From contig NZ_FQUP01000002.1 in assembly GCF_900129325.1 (NCBI RefSeq), positions 202,668-266,667 of the forward strand: 64,000 bases of DNA, read 5' to 3'. The position numbers were made by a program, and so were the translations under genes. The notes beneath the pieces were generated by a model that saw only the letters and a list, made by a program, of their open reading frames with translations, was not told where the DNA came from and did not search any database. Shown here one piece after another: positions 1 to 11,730 of the stretch (its first letter is position 1; every line of letters starts with the position of its first letter). The DNA is from Kaistia soli DSM 19436. GTDB lineage: Bacteria > Pseudomonadota > Alphaproteobacteria > Rhizobiales > Kaistiaceae.

Positions 1-82
1 GACCGGCTCTACGCCGATGCGACAGAAACTCCTCCCCGCAACCGGAGGATAGGGACTTTTTCGGCGCGCCGCCAACGATTTG

Positions 83-91
83 TGCATTGCA
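83..91. promoter_or_regulatory. candidate PhaR-type operator upstream of phaA
   Basis: TGCATTGCA is a TGC-N3-GCA palindrome, followed by further TGC and GCA words up to about position 112. PhaR/PhbF-type regulators of polyhydroxybutyrate genes are known to bind TGC-N3-GCA-like palindromes. It lies about 60 bases upstream of a good -35 element and 150 bases before phaA. The match is short and no regulator gene is in the window, so this is inference. Confidence 0.3.
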
Positions 92-150
92 TTGCTGCAG
101 CTTTGCTGCGCACACGATGCGCCGCAACAAGGGACGAGTCTTGCCCTCGG

Positions 151-179
151 TTGACAGCGCTGCCGGCCCGGTCTTGGAT
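151..179 (+). promoter_or_regulatory. candidate sigma-70 type promoter for phaAB
   Basis: There is a perfect TTGACA at 151-156, a 17-base spacer and a weak -10 (TTGGAT) at 174-179. It lies 62 bases before the phaA start and is oriented toward it. The -35 is convincing; the -10 matches the consensus at only half of its positions. Confidence 0.4.
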
Positions 180-241
180 CGCGGCATATCCTCGATCATG
201 CCGATACCGCCGGATCGGCCGCAGGAAACGGGAGACGAGGC

Positions 242-1423
242 ATGGCTCATCAGAACGACATTGTCATCGCAGCAGCGGGCCGCACGGCCGTTGGTGCCTT
301 CAATGGCGGCTTCGCCAATACGCCCGCACACCAGCTCGGCGCCGCCGTCATCAAGGGCGTGCTCGAACGGGCCGGCGTCGAGGCCGGCGAGGTCGACGAG
401 GTCATTCTCGGCCAGGTCCTGACCGCGGCACAGGGTCAGAACCCGGCCCGCCAGGCTTCCATCGCCGCCGGTCTCCCGATTTCGACCACCGCCTGGGGCC
501 TCAACCAGGTCTGCGGCTCAGGGCTGCGCGCCGTCGCGCTCGGCATGCAGCAGATCGCGACCGGCGATGCGTCGATCATCGTGGCGGGTGGCCAGGAATC
601 GATGTCGCTGTCACCCCATGCCGCCCATATGCGCGCCGGCACCAAGTTCGGCGACCTGAACCTCATCGACACGATGATCAAGGACGGGCTCTGGGACGCC
701 TTCAATGGCTACCACATGGGCGTGACCGCAGAGAACGTGGCCCGCGAATTCCAGATCAGCCGCGAGCAGCAGGACGAATTCGCGGTCGCCTCGCAGAACA
801 AGGCCGAGGCCGCGCAGAAGACCGGCCGCTTCAAGGACGAGATCATCCCCTTCGTCATCTCGGGCAAGAAGGGCGACGTGACAATCGAGAGCGATGAACA
901 CATCCGTGCCGGCACGACGCTGGAGGCGGTCGCCAAGCTTCGCCCTGCCTTCGCCAAGGATGGCACCGTCACCGCCGCCAATGCCTCGGGCCTCAATGAC
1001 GGCGCCGCCGGCTTCGTGCTGATGACAGCCGCCGAGGCCGAGCGCCGCGGTATCACGCCGCTGGCCCGCATCGCTTCTTGGGCGACTGCCGGCGTCGATC
1101 CGAGTGTCATGGGCACCGGTCCGATCCCGGCCTCGAAGAAGGCTTTGGAGAAGGCCGGCTGGTCGAAAGACGATCTCGACCTCGTCGAGGCCAACGAGGC
1201 CTTCGCCGCGCAGGCCTGCGCCGTCAACAAGGGCCTGGGTTGGGATCCGGCCAAGGTCAACGTCAATGGCGGCGCGATCGCCATCGGCCATCCGATCGGC
1301 GCATCCGGCGCTCGCATCTTGGTCACGCTGCTGCATGAGATGGCGCGCCGCGATGCCAAGAAAGGCCTCGCGACCCTCTGCATCGGCGGCGGCATGGGGA
1401 TAGCGCTCACCGTCGAGCGCTGA
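242..1423 (+). CDS. phaA: acetyl-CoA C-acetyltransferase (beta-ketothiolase)
   Basis: This is a 393-residue biosynthetic thiolase that condenses two acetyl-CoA into acetoacetyl-CoA, the first step of poly-3-hydroxybutyrate synthesis. The active-site nucleophile Cys91 sits in NQVCGSG. The catalytic His350 is in [10 protein letters not shown] and the second Cys380 is in CIGGGMG near the C-terminus. The length is typical of the family. The ATG at 242 has a purine-rich ribosome site (GGGAGACGAGG) just upstream. It is followed after 55 bases by phaB on the same strand, which fixes the PHB assignment over a degradative thiolase role. Confidence 0.95.
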   Translation: MAHQNDIVIAAAGRTAVGAFNGGFANTPAHQLGAAVIKGVLERAGVEAGEVDEVILGQVLTAAQGQNPARQASIAAGLPISTTAWGLNQVCGSGLRAVALGMQQIATGDASIIVAGGQESMSLSPHAAHMRAGTKFGDLNLIDTMIKDGLWDAFNGYHMGVTAENVAREFQISREQQDEFAVASQNKAEAAQKTGRFKDEIIPFVISGKKGDVTIESDEHIRAGTTLEAVAKLRPAFAKDGTVTAANASGLNDGAAGFVLMTAAEAERRGITPLARIASWATAGVDPSVMGTGPIPASKKALEKAGWSKDDLDLVEANEAFAAQACAVNKGLGWDPAKVNVNGGAIAIGHPIGASGARILVTLLHEMARRDAKKGLATLCIGGGMGIALTVER

Positions 1424-1478
1424 GCACAGCCATTCGACGGCCGGGTCAACCGGCCTCAATCACGGGGGAAACATCACG

Positions 1479-2207
1479 ATGGGTAGAGTTGCGCTCGTCA
1501 CGGGCGGCACGCGCGGTATCGGCGCCGCCATCGCCACCGGCCTCAAATCGGCCGGCTACACGGTTGCGGCCACCTTCGCCGGCAATGTCGAAAAGGCGAA
1601 TGCCTTCAAGGCCGAGACCGGCATCGCCGTCTTCCAGTGGGACGTTGCCGATCCAGACGCCTGCGCCAATGGGGTTACTGCCGTCACAAGCGAGGTCGGC
1701 CCCGTCGACGTGCTGGTCAACAATGCCGGCATCACCCGCGACGGCTGGTTTCACAAAATGGACCACACCGCCTGGTCGCAGGTAATCGCGACCAATCTCG
1801 GCTCAATGTTCTCCATGACGCGCCCCGTGATCGAAGGCATGCGCGACCGAGGCTTCGGCCGCATCATCAATATCTCCTCGATCAACGGCCAGAAGGGCCA
1901 GCTCGGTCAGGTGAACTATTCGACGGCCAAGGCCGGCGTCATCGGCTTCACCAAGGCATTGGCGCTGGAAAACGCCCGCAAGGGCATCACCGTCAACTGC
2001 ATCTGCCCGGGCTATATCGATACCGACATGGTCGCCGCCGTGCCCGAGAAGGTGCTGGAGGGCATCATTGCGCAGATCCCGGTCGGACGGCTCGGCAAGG
2101 CCGACGAGATTTCGGCGCTTGTCGCCTATCTCGCCTCGGACGCCAGCGCCTTCATGACCGGCGCCGTGCTCACCATCAATGGTGGGCAGTATATGGCGAA
2201 CGGCTGA
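1479..2207 (+). CDS. phaB: acetoacetyl-CoA reductase, NADPH-dependent (SDR family)
   Basis: A 242-residue short-chain dehydrogenase that reduces acetoacetyl-CoA to (R)-3-hydroxybutyryl-CoA, the monomer for PHB synthase. The N-terminal cofactor motif GGTRGIG is at about residues 9-15, NNAG at 81-84, and the catalytic Ser134-Tyr147-Lys151 triad lies around NYSTAKAG. The ending VLTINGGQYMANG resembles known PhaB C-termini. It forms an operon with phaA. No PHB synthase (phaC) or phasin gene is in the window. FabG-type ketoreductases are the main alternative, but the phaA neighbour argues for PhaB. Confidence 0.93.
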   Translation: MGRVALVTGGTRGIGAAIATGLKSAGYTVAATFAGNVEKANAFKAETGIAVFQWDVADPDACANGVTAVTSEVGPVDVLVNNAGITRDGWFHKMDHTAWSQVIATNLGSMFSMTRPVIEGMRDRGFGRIINISSINGQKGQLGQVNYSTAKAGVIGFTKALALENARKGITVNCICPGYIDTDMVAAVPEKVLEGIIAQIPVGRLGKADEISALVAYLASDASAFMTGAVLTINGGQYMANG

Positions 2208-2250
2208 CCCAGCCGTTCAGCCGGGACTCAATCAATTCCGGCGTGACGAC

Positions 2251-3987
2251 TCAGCCGCCCGCCGGCTTCCGGTTCTGGTTATAGGCAGAGAGAATGCGCT
2301 GGATCTCGTCGCCGATATCGGCGTCGACTTCCGCTTCGACCGCACTTTTCGCTTCCGACGCCGGCGTATCCTTCGGCGTGACGGTCGGTGTCGGTGCGCC
2401 TTCGAGCCGCGGCTCTATCCTTACATCAGGCACCACGACGGGCGGCGCGGTTTCGGCACGCCCGGGCTCGACGGCCTGGACCGCCTCGGCAATCGCCGCG
2501 AGCAGCGAGCTTTCAAAAGGATCGAGCGGCGTCTCGGCTGGGCGGGCGCCATTTCTCTGTCCGGGTGCACGCGGCACGGGCGGCCGCACGGCCGGGGCGG
2601 CGCGAACGGGAGCCGGCTCGATCTCGACGTCCGGGGCGACACCGTCCTCGGCCTCGTCGCCCTCCTCGTCGGCAGCATCGGCAAGCGCGACAAGATCCTC
2701 GTCGCTGTCCGGGACGTGGTCCACCGACGCGTCGACTTCCGCTGGAAGGATCGCATCATCAACCGCCTGGACGACGGGCTCAGCCTCGACAGGCTCGACT
2801 TCGACCTCGTCAACGGCTTCTCCGGAAGCATCCTCATCGACGAGGTCGATATCCGACGCCTCCGCGACAACCGGCCCGGCCATCACCACGGCTTCGGCAG
2901 CAACGGTCGCGGCGACAGGATCGGGCGACGCGAGGATCGGCGCAGGACCTTCCGTCACCGCCACGTCGGCCTCTGCAGGCGGCACTTCGGCCAGCGGCGG
3001 AACGACTGTCGGCTCGGCGACAAGGCTGCCACCGGCGATCCAGGCATGCACCTGGCGCTCGACGCGCGGATCGATCTCGATCCCGGCATGGCGGGCGAGG
3101 TAGATCACCTGCTCGCGGAAGACATCGGCCAGCCGCTGCGGCGTGTCGTTTTCGGAGAAGACATGGCCCTTGAGGGCAAGGCCCTTGACGACAAAGGCGA
3201 TCTGCCGACGCGAGGCCTTGCGCCCGCCCGCGATCAGCCGGCCGGCGACATTCTCCGCCGTATCAAGGAAGTGATACCCATGTTCAGCGATCTCGGCGGT
3301 CAGCGCACCGAAGAGCTCGGCATAGACCTTGGGCGAAAACAGCGGGACATTGGTCGCGTTGTGGATGCGGCGCGCCAGAGCGGCGAGATCCTCGCGGCCG
3401 GACGCCTGCCGCGCGGCAACCTCATCCTCCTCGTCCTCATCCGCCGTGTCGGCGCCTTCGAGGCCCGCGAGCAGCGCGGTCAGCACTCGCTCTTCCAAAA
3501 TGCCGTCGGCAATCGCGCGATAGCTGCCAGCGGTCGCGGCCGTCGCGAAGATGGTCGCGGCGCGGTTGTGGGCGCGCAGGCGATAGATAAGCGGCGTGAA
3601 ATCAGTATCGGCGCCGAGCAGGATGAACTCGTCGAACGCCGTCGTATGGCCGAGCGCATCCAGCGTATCGATCGTGATCTGCACCTCCGCCGAATTGCGC
3701 TCGCGGCCAGGGAGAGTCGGACAATCGACGATCTGGAAACCTTGCGCGACGAAGCTGTCGCGCGCCTTGCCGAGCGAGCGCGGATCGGCATAGCAGCGGC
3801 GCATCAAAACGCGCCGCTTCGCCTGACCGAGCTGATCCGAATCGATCAGTGTCCCGGCTTCGACCGCCTCCAGAAGTGCGCCGGGCCGCGCTGCGAACCG
3901 GCGCGCGAGGGCGGGATCGCGCGCATGAAGAGCGAGATGCAGACTGTCATAGTCGATGAAGAGAACAGTCTTCAGCAAATCGGTCAT
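2251..3987 (-). CDS. NYN-domain (PIN-like) nuclease with winged-helix-like region and long acidic tail
   Basis: 578 residues. Residues 1 to about 165 form a NYN/LabA-like (DUF88) domain, a PIN-fold RNase module. Acidic candidates for metal binding are Asp12 and Asp14 (FIDYDS), Asp107 (TIDTLD), and Asp127 and Asp129 (LLGADTDF). Residues about 195-325 form a second folded region that looks like a winged-helix/OST-HTH-like module. From about 330 the protein is Ala/Pro/Val/Glu/Asp-rich and probably disordered. It ends in a short, better-structured helix rich in Asp, Ile and Leu. The ATG at 3987 has a GGGAG ribosome site. It sits 97 bases after purH and is convergent with phaB. Substrate unknown. 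Confidence 0.8.
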   Translation of the reverse strand: MTDLLKTVLFIDYDSLHLALHARDPALARRFAARPGALLEAVEAGTLIDSDQLGQAKRRVLMRRCYADPRSLGKARDSFVAQGFQIVDCPTLPGRERNSAEVQITIDTLDALGHTTAFDEFILLGADTDFTPLIYRLRAHNRAATIFATAATAGSYRAIADGILEERVLTALLAGLEGADTADEDEEDEVAARQASGREDLAALARRIHNATNVPLFSPKVYAELFGALTAEIAEHGYHFLDTAENVAGRLIAGGRKASRRQIAFVVKGLALKGHVFSENDTPQRLADVFREQVIYLARHAGIEIDPRVERQVHAWIAGGSLVAEPTVVPPLAEVPPAEADVAVTEGPAPILASPDPVAATVAAEAVVMAGPVVAEASDIDLVDEDASGEAVDEVEVEPVEAEPVVQAVDDAILPAEVDASVDHVPDSDEDLVALADAADEEGDEAEDGVAPDVEIEPAPVRAAPAVRPPVPRAPGQRNGARPAETPLDPFESSLLAAIAEAVQAVEPGRAETAPPVVVPDVRIEPRLEGAPTPTVTPKDTPASEAKSAVEAEVDADIGDEIQRILSAYNQNRKPAGG

Positions 3988-4084
3988 GAACGCTCCCGGT
4001 CGGATCTTCTGCCGGTTTCACCCCCCAAAGGCGGAGGGGCGGCCGGCCAATCGGGCCGAACCTTGGTCCCCTTGGCCGGCAGCG

Positions 4085-5704
<1,620 letters not shown>

Positions 5705-5781
5705 GACCTCGCAGAAACAACGGAACCTTGGGGACCGGCGCGCGATAGCATGATTTCGCGCCGTGTACAGCCCCTTGCGCG

Positions 5782-7554
5782 TCAGGCATCGCCCTCGTCG
5801 AAGCCGAGCATTTCGGTCTCGCCGGCTTCAGAACGTCGGCGCGGTCCGCCCTCGGCAACCTTCTCGAAATGCCAGTGCACGGCATCGGCATGCATCGCGC
5901 GGCCATAGACGACGATCTGCTCCGCACGGCGGCTGCCGCGGATGTCGGAAAGACGGATGCTTTCCTCGATCAGCACGTCATGGCCGGCAGCCTCGAACTC
6001 CCAACCCGACCCATCGGGCAGCACCAGCAGTACCGCCTGTCCAGCCTTGATCCGGCTGGCTTTCACGGCTGGGTGCAGGTGGAAGCGGATCGCAAATCCA
6101 TCCTTGCCGCCGCGCGCCACCGGACCGCCATTCGGGCTCGTGAAGCTGTCGACGCCGTCAAGCCGCGTCCCCTCGCGCGGCAGGAACAGCCGCCGCTCGT
6201 GGCGGATGCCGAAGCGGCCGACATAGCCGTCATGCGCCGCGGTCACGAATGTCTGGCCGCGCTCCTCCTGCCGCGACGATTCGACCATGCCAGGGCCGGC
6301 GATGATGATCTCGCCAAGGCGGCCGGCAAGGAGACCGCCGGTCAGGAAGCGGCAGGACGAGGTGTCGTTGAGCGTCACCGTCGAATGCGCCGCCGTCGTG
6401 CGGGCAAGACGCCGGAGAGCCAGGGCGTTCGGCCCCGGAATGCCGCAATTCACTACCAGTGGCTGGCGTCCGATGCTCATCTCGAAGGAAAGGCAGCCAG
6501 CATGCGCCTCGGCCGACAACGCCGGCACCGGTGCTGCGCCCGTATCCATGACGATGATGGTCTCGCCCGCTTCCAGCCGTTGATACCCCGAATGCGGCGC
6601 ATTTCGCAGCGGCGAACCGCGCGCGTCGTCATGCGCAAGGACCGTCGCGAGCAGGCCGAGCTGAGTCTCGCCCATGCCGTTGAATTTGGCGAAGGAGCCG
6701 TCGCCAAGGCGGAAGAACCGCAGCATCGGCATCATTCTGTCGATGGCGCCGAGCAGCGCCGGCGACGGCTGCAGCCCGCGCGCCGTGAAGGCCTGGCGCA
6801 GCGGCAGCAGGTCGACGAGGATATCGAGCACAGCGGCGGGATTGCGACCGACATGGCCGCCATCTGGAAGGACTTGCCGCGCCAGTTCCTGATCGACGAG
6901 CCGCGAGGCCTGGCGGACAAACCGGTTCTGGTCGGCAAGTGAGAGCGCCGCCGCGGCCAGCGTCATGGTGACGGCAAGGCGCGGCCGTCCGGGCGGCACG
7001 TCATGCACGACGCGGCGCAGCTGTCGCACCTGCCGGGTCAAGGCGCGCATGAAGCGGCGATAGAAGCCGTGATCGCACCCTTCGAGGACCAGCGGCGTCT
7101 GGGCGAGCCATGACGCGATGCGGCGCGCCGTCACGACAGGGTCGCGAGCAACCGGATCGTGGCTCTTCTGGAAGCGGATCCACTCGTCGATCAACGCCCG
7201 CGCATTGGAGCGCGACACCGTCAGCTCCGAGGCGCGCAGATGCCGAAGCCAGCCGAACCCGTGCAGCGCGGCGGCCCAGGACCGTGACGGCGCCTCGATC
7301 TCGAACACCGAGAACCCTGCGACATCGACCGCCTCGCCACTGAAGACATAGCGGCCGGCATAGATATCATGCGCAATGGTCGGATCGGCGGTTCTCAGAT
7401 CCGTCGGCGCGATCAGCAGGCGGTCCGGAACCGGGCCGAGATGGCGCCAGCGATAGAGCACGCCGGAATGGAAGGCATAGCGGGAGCGTCGCCAGGCCGA
7501 AGCCAGCGCGAACCGGACGAGCCGGCCCTGCCCCGCCTCACTTCCAAATGCCAT
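5782..7554 (-). CDS. heparinase II/III family protein
   Basis: About 590 residues. The N-terminal half looks like the alpha/alpha barrel of the alginate-lyase/heparinase superfamily. The C-terminal half matches the heparinase II/III-like beta-sandwich (regions around [10 protein letters not shown] and [15 protein letters not shown]). No signal peptide is evident, and the conserved place between rsmB and purH in Hyphomicrobiales suggests a household role; the substrate is unknown. I chose the ATG at 7554, which has a GAAAGGAA ribosome site; the frame is open 84 bases further upstream to another ATG at 7638. True polysaccharide lyase activity is not established. Confidence 0.85.
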   Translation of the reverse strand: MAFGSEAGQGRLVRFALASAWRRSRYAFHSGVLYRWRHLGPVPDRLLIAPTDLRTADPTIAHDIYAGRYVFSGEAVDVAGFSVFEIEAPSRSWAAALHGFGWLRHLRASELTVSRSNARALIDEWIRFQKSHDPVARDPVVTARRIASWLAQTPLVLEGCDHGFYRRFMRALTRQVRQLRRVVHDVPPGRPRLAVTMTLAAAALSLADQNRFVRQASRLVDQELARQVLPDGGHVGRNPAAVLDILVDLLPLRQAFTARGLQPSPALLGAIDRMMPMLRFFRLGDGSFAKFNGMGETQLGLLATVLAHDDARGSPLRNAPHSGYQRLEAGETIIVMDTGAAPVPALSAEAHAGCLSFEMSIGRQPLVVNCGIPGPNALALRRLARTTAAHSTVTLNDTSSCRFLTGGLLAGRLGEIIIAGPGMVESSRQEERGQTFVTAAHDGYVGRFGIRHERRLFLPREGTRLDGVDSFTSPNGGPVARGGKDGFAIRFHLHPAVKASRIKAGQAVLLVLPDGSGWEFEAAGHDVLIEESIRLSDIRGSRRAEQIVVYGRAMHADAVHWHFEKVAEGGPRRRSEAGETEMLGFDEGDA

Positions 7555-7702
7555 GCCGATAGGTTCCTTTCCGCCGCGCGCGGCGCGGACATGCGAATCG
7601 TCCCGAGACGGGATGAAGCAATCTATCGGCGGCCTCAAGCGAATTGAACCGCCCTTGCCGCCGGAAGCTGCCGTCTCCAGCCGTAGTCTGATCCACTTTT
7701 CG

Positions 7703-9070
7703 CTAAGTTTTCACGAACCGCGCCGCGAAGAAGCCGTCGAGCCCGCCCATGCGCGGCTCGACCGCGGGGAGGTCCGTCGGCAGGCTACGCAGCAAACCGC
7801 TGCGGCAGAGTTCCGTGAGCCCGCCGATTTCGGCAGGATTGATCGGCGACAGCCGAAGCGGCAGCTTGGCGAGCGCCCGCTGAACCTGGATCTCGCCCTC
7901 GGCCGGCTCAAGCGAGCAGGTCGAATAAACGAGCACGCCACCAGGCTCCAGGAGATCAGCCGCGCGCGCAATGAGTTCGGACTGCAGCTTGGCGAGCGAT
8001 GCAATGTCGGCCGGCCGCTTCAGGAGGGCAACGTCCGGATGGCGGCGGATGGTACCGGTCGAGGAGCAGGGCGCGTCGAGAAGGATCGCGTCAAAGGTCC
8101 TGCCGGGCTGCCAGTCGAGGATGTCAGCCGCAACAAGCTCGGCATCGAGGCCGATGCGATCGAGATTTTGCCGCACGCGATGCAGTCGGTCGATGGAGAT
8201 ATCGACGGCTGTAACCTTCGCGCCGCGCGCCGCGAGCTGCAGCGTCTTGCCGCCTGGCGCGGCGCAGAGATCCGCAACATTCTTGCCCTCGACGGCACCG
8301 AGGAGACGGGCCGGCAGGGCCGCGGCGGCGTCCTGTACCCACCAGGCACCTTCGGCGAAGCCTGGCATCGCCTCGATCGAGCGATGCGCGACAAGACGCA
8401 CGCTGCCAGTCGGCAGCACGGCGCCCTCGAGTCGTTCGGCCCAAAGTGCCGGCTCGGAGCGGACGGTCAGATCGAGCGCCGGCTCCTCAAGATGAGAAAT
8501 GGCGATGGCCCGCGCCGTCTCTGCGCCATAGGCCTTCGTCCAGCCGGCAGCGAGCCAGTCCGGCGTGTTCAGCACCGCCTCGTCCTGGCTGGCGAGGATC
8601 GCGTCACGCCCCTCGGTCAGCCGACGCAGCACGGCATTGACGAGACCCTTGAAGTGGCGCGCGTCATGGTCCTGGCTGGCGAGATCGACGGCGATCGATA
8701 CTGCCGCATGATCGGCAACATCCATGAACAGGATCTGCGCCGCGGCGACATGCAGGATCGCGGCGAGATGCCCCGATTTGCGCGGCAGGCTCTTTTCGAG
8801 GAAACGGCCGAGCGCATCGACAATTTGGCCGTGCCGACGCAGCGAAATGCCGAGGATCGCGCGGGCAAGGGCCCGCTCGCGCTGGTCGAGGCTCGAAAAG
8901 GGGCCGTGCGGATCATCAAGGACGCTGTCGGCCGGATGGTGCTCGGCGAAGACGGCATGCACGGCGGCGATCGCTGCGACCCGCGCCGCCACTCCTGGCG
9001 CCAGCTTCACCGGGGGACGCTTGCCGCCCTTGGAACGATCGGATTTGGCCGCCGCCGGACGCGGGCTCAA
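7703..9070 (-). CDS. rsmB: 16S rRNA (cytosine-967-C5)-methyltransferase RsmB
   Basis: 455 residues. The N-terminal part (about 30-170) is a NusB-like RNA-binding domain, and the C-terminal part is the SAM-dependent methyltransferase. The SAM loop is seen in [12 protein letters not shown]. The two family cysteines are present in LDAPCSSTG and YSTCSLEP; in this family one is the nucleophile and the other assists release. Translation starts at a TTG codon at 9070 that overlaps the htpX stop (TTGA), so the two genes are probably translationally coupled. Confidence 0.93.
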   Translation of the reverse strand: MSPRPAAAKSDRSKGGKRPPVKLAPGVAARVAAIAAVHAVFAEHHPADSVLDDPHGPFSSLDQRERALARAILGISLRRHGQIVDALGRFLEKSLPRKSGHLAAILHVAAAQILFMDVADHAAVSIAVDLASQDHDARHFKGLVNAVLRRLTEGRDAILASQDEAVLNTPDWLAAGWTKAYGAETARAIAISHLEEPALDLTVRSEPALWAERLEGAVLPTGSVRLVAHRSIEAMPGFAEGAWWVQDAAAALPARLLGAVEGKNVADLCAAPGGKTLQLAARGAKVTAVDISIDRLHRVRQNLDRIGLDAELVAADILDWQPGRTFDAILLDAPCSSTGTIRRHPDVALLKRPADIASLAKLQSELIARAADLLEPGGVLVYSTCSLEPAEGEIQVQRALAKLPLRLSPINPAEIGGLTELCRSGLLRSLPTDLPAVEPRMGGLDGFFAARFVKT

Positions 9071-10014
9071 CCCCAGGGTCCCCGGCGCGGCGAAGCGGGG
9101 GCTGCCGTCCGCCGGTTGCCGAAGCCGCCGGGCAGGCCGACACGACCGGCGCTGGAACTTGGCTGTGACCGCTGGGTGCGATCGAGTTCCATCAGCGCCG
9201 CGATGCGGTTTTCAGTCGCCGGATGGGTCGAAAAGAGGTTGTCCATCCGCTGCCCCGAGAGTGGATTGATGATGAAGAGATGCGCCGTGGCCGGATTGGC
9301 CTCGGCGGCGGGATTGGGAACATGCGCCGCGCTGCCGGCGATCTTCGAGAGGGCCGAGGCGAGCGCGCGCGGATTGCCAGAGATCTGGGCGCCAAGCCGG
9401 TCTGCGGAATATTCGCGCGTCCGGCTCACCGCCATCTGCACCAGCATTGCGGCGATCGGCGCCAGAAGGGCCGCAGCGATGGCGCCGAACGCTCCGAGCG
9501 GACTGCGCTCATCGCGATGTCCGCCGAAGAAGAAGGCGAAATTGGCCAGCATCGAGACCGCGCCAGCGATCGTCGCGGTGATGGTCATCGTGAGCGTGTC
9601 ATGATTCTTCACATGCGCCAGTTCATGCGCCATGACGCCGGCGACCTCTTCGGCGCTGAGCGTCTGGAGCAGCCCCGCGGACGCTGCAACCGCTGCGTTC
9701 TGCGGATTGCGGCCGGTGGCGAAGGCGTTGGGCTGGGGAGAATCGATGATGTAGACCCTGGGCATCGGCAGGCCGGCCCGGGCGGCGAGGTCGCGGACGA
9801 TGCCGTAATACTGCGGCGCGGTCCGTTCGTCGACCTCGCGGGCGCCGTACATCGACAACACCATGCGATCGGCGTTCCAATAGCTGAAGACATTCATCGC
9901 CGCCGCAATTGCGAGCGCGATCAGCATGCCCGACTGTCCGCCGACCAGATACCCGACCGCCATGAAAAGGGCGGTCAGGGCCGCGATCAGCATGGCGGTC
10001 CGCATCATGTTCAT
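9067..10014 (-). CDS. htpX: zinc metalloprotease HtpX
   Basis: A 315-residue inner-membrane M48 protease that helps clear misfolded membrane proteins. There are two hydrophobic segments near the N-terminus (about 4-45) and more around 145-195. The zinc site HELAH is at residues 130-134, with the third ligand expected in the downstream SADRLGA region. The C-terminal tail is Ser/Gly/Pro-rich. The ATG at 10014 matches the family start; the open frame continues upstream without homology. It overlaps rsmB by four bases, and the cyclopropane synthase-like gene is divergent on the other side. Confidence 0.94.
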   Translation of the reverse strand: MNMMRTAMLIAALTALFMAVGYLVGGQSGMLIALAIAAAMNVFSYWNADRMVLSMYGAREVDERTAPQYYGIVRDLAARAGLPMPRVYIIDSPQPNAFATGRNPQNAAVAASAGLLQTLSAEEVAGVMAHELAHVKNHDTLTMTITATIAGAVSMLANFAFFFGGHRDERSPLGAFGAIAAALLAPIAAMLVQMAVSRTREYSADRLGAQISGNPRALASALSKIAGSAAHVPNPAAEANPATAHLFIINPLSGQRMDNLFSTHPATENRIAALMELDRTQRSQPSSSAGRVGLPGGFGNRRTAAPASPRRGPWG

Positions 10015-10132
10015 GCGACAGAGCCGCCAGTCGGGCGGCCTCCCTCTTGTGTGACCCCCATATGATGGTAGTGCATGAAGTCGTGGGCAAGGCTGGGAAA
10101 GGCGCGTGGACGGCGCCGGCGGGGGTTCTGAG

Positions 10133-11434
10133 ATGACGACGACGGCACGGTTCGAGCGCCTCAAGGCACTGATCGCCCATATTCGCGAAACGCTCGGCGT
10201 ATCCCTCGCCTTCCGCCTCTGGGATGGAACCACCATCCCGGCAGATGCCTCGCCCGACGCGCTGACGATCGCCATCGCCGACGAGGGAGTGATCGCGGCG
10301 CTGTTCCGCAAGCCGAAGATCGACACGCTACTCAATCTCTATGTCACCCGGCGACTCGACCTTCTGAACGGCACGCTGTTCGATCTCGTCGCCGAGCGCC
10401 CGAAGATCCGCAGCCGTGACGTGCGCCGCGCGCTCGACAAGAAACTGGTGCTGCGTTCCCTCGGCGATTTCATCTTCCGCTCCCGCGGCGGCCCTTGGCC
10501 GCTCGAGGCGATCCGTGGCGACAAGGCGCAACGCGACGGCAGCGAGACCGCCAACAAGGAGAACGTCCACTATCACTACGACGTCTCCAACGCCTTCTAC
10601 GCGCTCTTCCTCGATCCGGAGATGGTCTACACCTGCGCCTATTTCCGCGACTGGGGCAACGACATCGCCACCGCGCAGCGCGACAAGCTCGACATGATCT
10701 GCCGGAAGCTGCGCCTCCAGCCCGGCGAGACGCTGCTCGATATCGGCTCCGGCTGGGGTGCTCTGGTCTGCCATGCTGCACAGCATTACGGCGTCAACGC
10801 CGTCGGCGTGACGCTGGCCGACGAGCAATATGTCTTTGCCCGCGAGAAGGTGACCCGGCTCGGGCTGCAGGACAGGATCCGCTTCGAACTGCGCGATTAC
10901 ACGCAGGTTCAGGGCCAGTTCGACAAGATCGCCTCGATCGGCATGTTCGAGCAGGTCGGCATTCCGAACTATCCGACCTATTTCCAGACCGTGCACCGCC
11001 TGTTGAAGCCCGGCGGGCTCTATCTGCACCACGCCATCGCCCGGCCGGCCAAGCGGACCGAGAAGGCCTTCCGCCGCACCAATCCTGAATATGCCGCCAT
11101 CCGCCGCTACATCTTCCCGGGCGGCGAACTCGATCATCTCGGCATGTCGGTCGCCAATCTCGAGCGCTACGGCTTCGAGGTGCACGATGTCGAGGGCTGG
11201 CGCGAGCATTACCAGCACACGCTGCGCCATTGGCACGATCGCCTCCTGGCTCGCTATGATGAAGCGGTCGCCGAAGTTGGGGAAGTGAAGACGCGGCTGT
11301 GGCTTGCCTATATCGCCGGCTGCTCGGTCGCCTTCCAGCGCAATTCGGTGACGATCAACCAGACGCTCGCCTCGCGTCGCCAGCGCGGCCCGTCGGGTCT
11401 CCCGCCGACGCGCGCCGATCTCTATATCGGCTGA
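10133..11434 (+). CDS. cfa: cyclopropane-fatty-acyl-phospholipid synthase family methyltransferase
   Basis: 433 residues. It is predicted to methylenate unsaturated acyl chains of membrane phospholipids using S-adenosylmethionine. The SAM-binding motif [11 protein letters not shown] is at about residue 200, followed by family stretches around GMFEQVG and HHAIARP. The N-terminal roughly 140 residues form the lipid-binding domain of the Cfa family. I chose the ATG at 10133; a GTG at 10106 is possible. Divergent from htpX. Paralogues of Cfa in this order can have other lipid substrates, so the exact product is less certain than the family. Confidence 0.85.
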   Translation: MTTTARFERLKALIAHIRETLGVSLAFRLWDGTTIPADASPDALTIAIADEGVIAALFRKPKIDTLLNLYVTRRLDLLNGTLFDLVAERPKIRSRDVRRALDKKLVLRSLGDFIFRSRGGPWPLEAIRGDKAQRDGSETANKENVHYHYDVSNAFYALFLDPEMVYTCAYFRDWGNDIATAQRDKLDMICRKLRLQPGETLLDIGSGWGALVCHAAQHYGVNAVGVTLADEQYVFAREKVTRLGLQDRIRFELRDYTQVQGQFDKIASIGMFEQVGIPNYPTYFQTVHRLLKPGGLYLHHAIARPAKRTEKAFRRTNPEYAAIRRYIFPGGELDHLGMSVANLERYGFEVHDVEGWREHYQHTLRHWHDRLLARYDEAVAEVGEVKTRLWLAYIAGCSVAFQRNSVTINQTLASRRQRGPSGLPPTRADLYIG

Positions 11435-11460
11435 AGAACCCGCGATTAGGAGGCGCTGTC

Positions 11461-11652
11461 ATGACGGAACCCAACGAGACGCCGGCGCGGCCGCTCAGCC
11501 CGGCGGCCGAACGCGCACTCGCCGAAGCGAAGGCGCGCCGCACTGAGATCGACGCCGCCAGCCAGCGTCCGCGCGAGATTCTCGGGCGCGAAGGGCCCGA
11601 GCCGATCCGCTATGGCGACTGGGAAAACAAGGGCATCGCCAGCGACTTCTGA
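11461..11652 (+). CDS. DUF1674 / SDHAF4-like small protein
   Basis: A 63-residue protein that ends in the family signature GPEPIRYGDWENKGIASDF. This is the bacterial relative of mitochondrial Sdh8/SDHAF4, which protects flavinylated SdhA before succinate dehydrogenase assembly. The N-terminal half is Ala/Glu/Arg-rich and probably helical or disordered. The ATG at 11461 has an AGGAGG ribosome site. It lies 26 bases after the cfa-like gene, on the same strand. Confidence 0.85.
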   Translation: MTEPNETPARPLSPAAERALAEAKARRTEIDAASQRPREILGREGPEPIRYGDWENKGIASDF

Positions 11653-11687
11653 GCGATCAGTTCCTGGACCATCGGCGGCATCATGCA

Positions 11688-11727
11688 AAAGGCAGGCAAG
11701 GGCACCGGAACCGATGCCCTGCCCTTT
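11688..11727. terminator. candidate bidirectional terminator between DUF1674 gene and acs
   Basis: The left arm AAAGGCAGG (11688-11696) pairs with CCTGCCCTTT (11718-11727) with one bulged C; an inner GGGCA/TGCCC pairing can extend it. It lies in the short gap between two convergent genes and is flanked by A and T tracts, as expected for a two-way terminator. Confidence 0.45.
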
Positions 11728-11730
11728 CCG

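Noticed and set aside
82-897. Open frame overlapping the start of phaA in another frame
   Set aside because: Arg/His-rich translation typical of a frame shadow of a high-GC gene; phaA has full catalytic motifs.
7553-9604. 683-codon plus-strand frame opposite rsmB and htpX
   Set aside because: Antisense shadow spanning two real genes; no ribosome site or domain.
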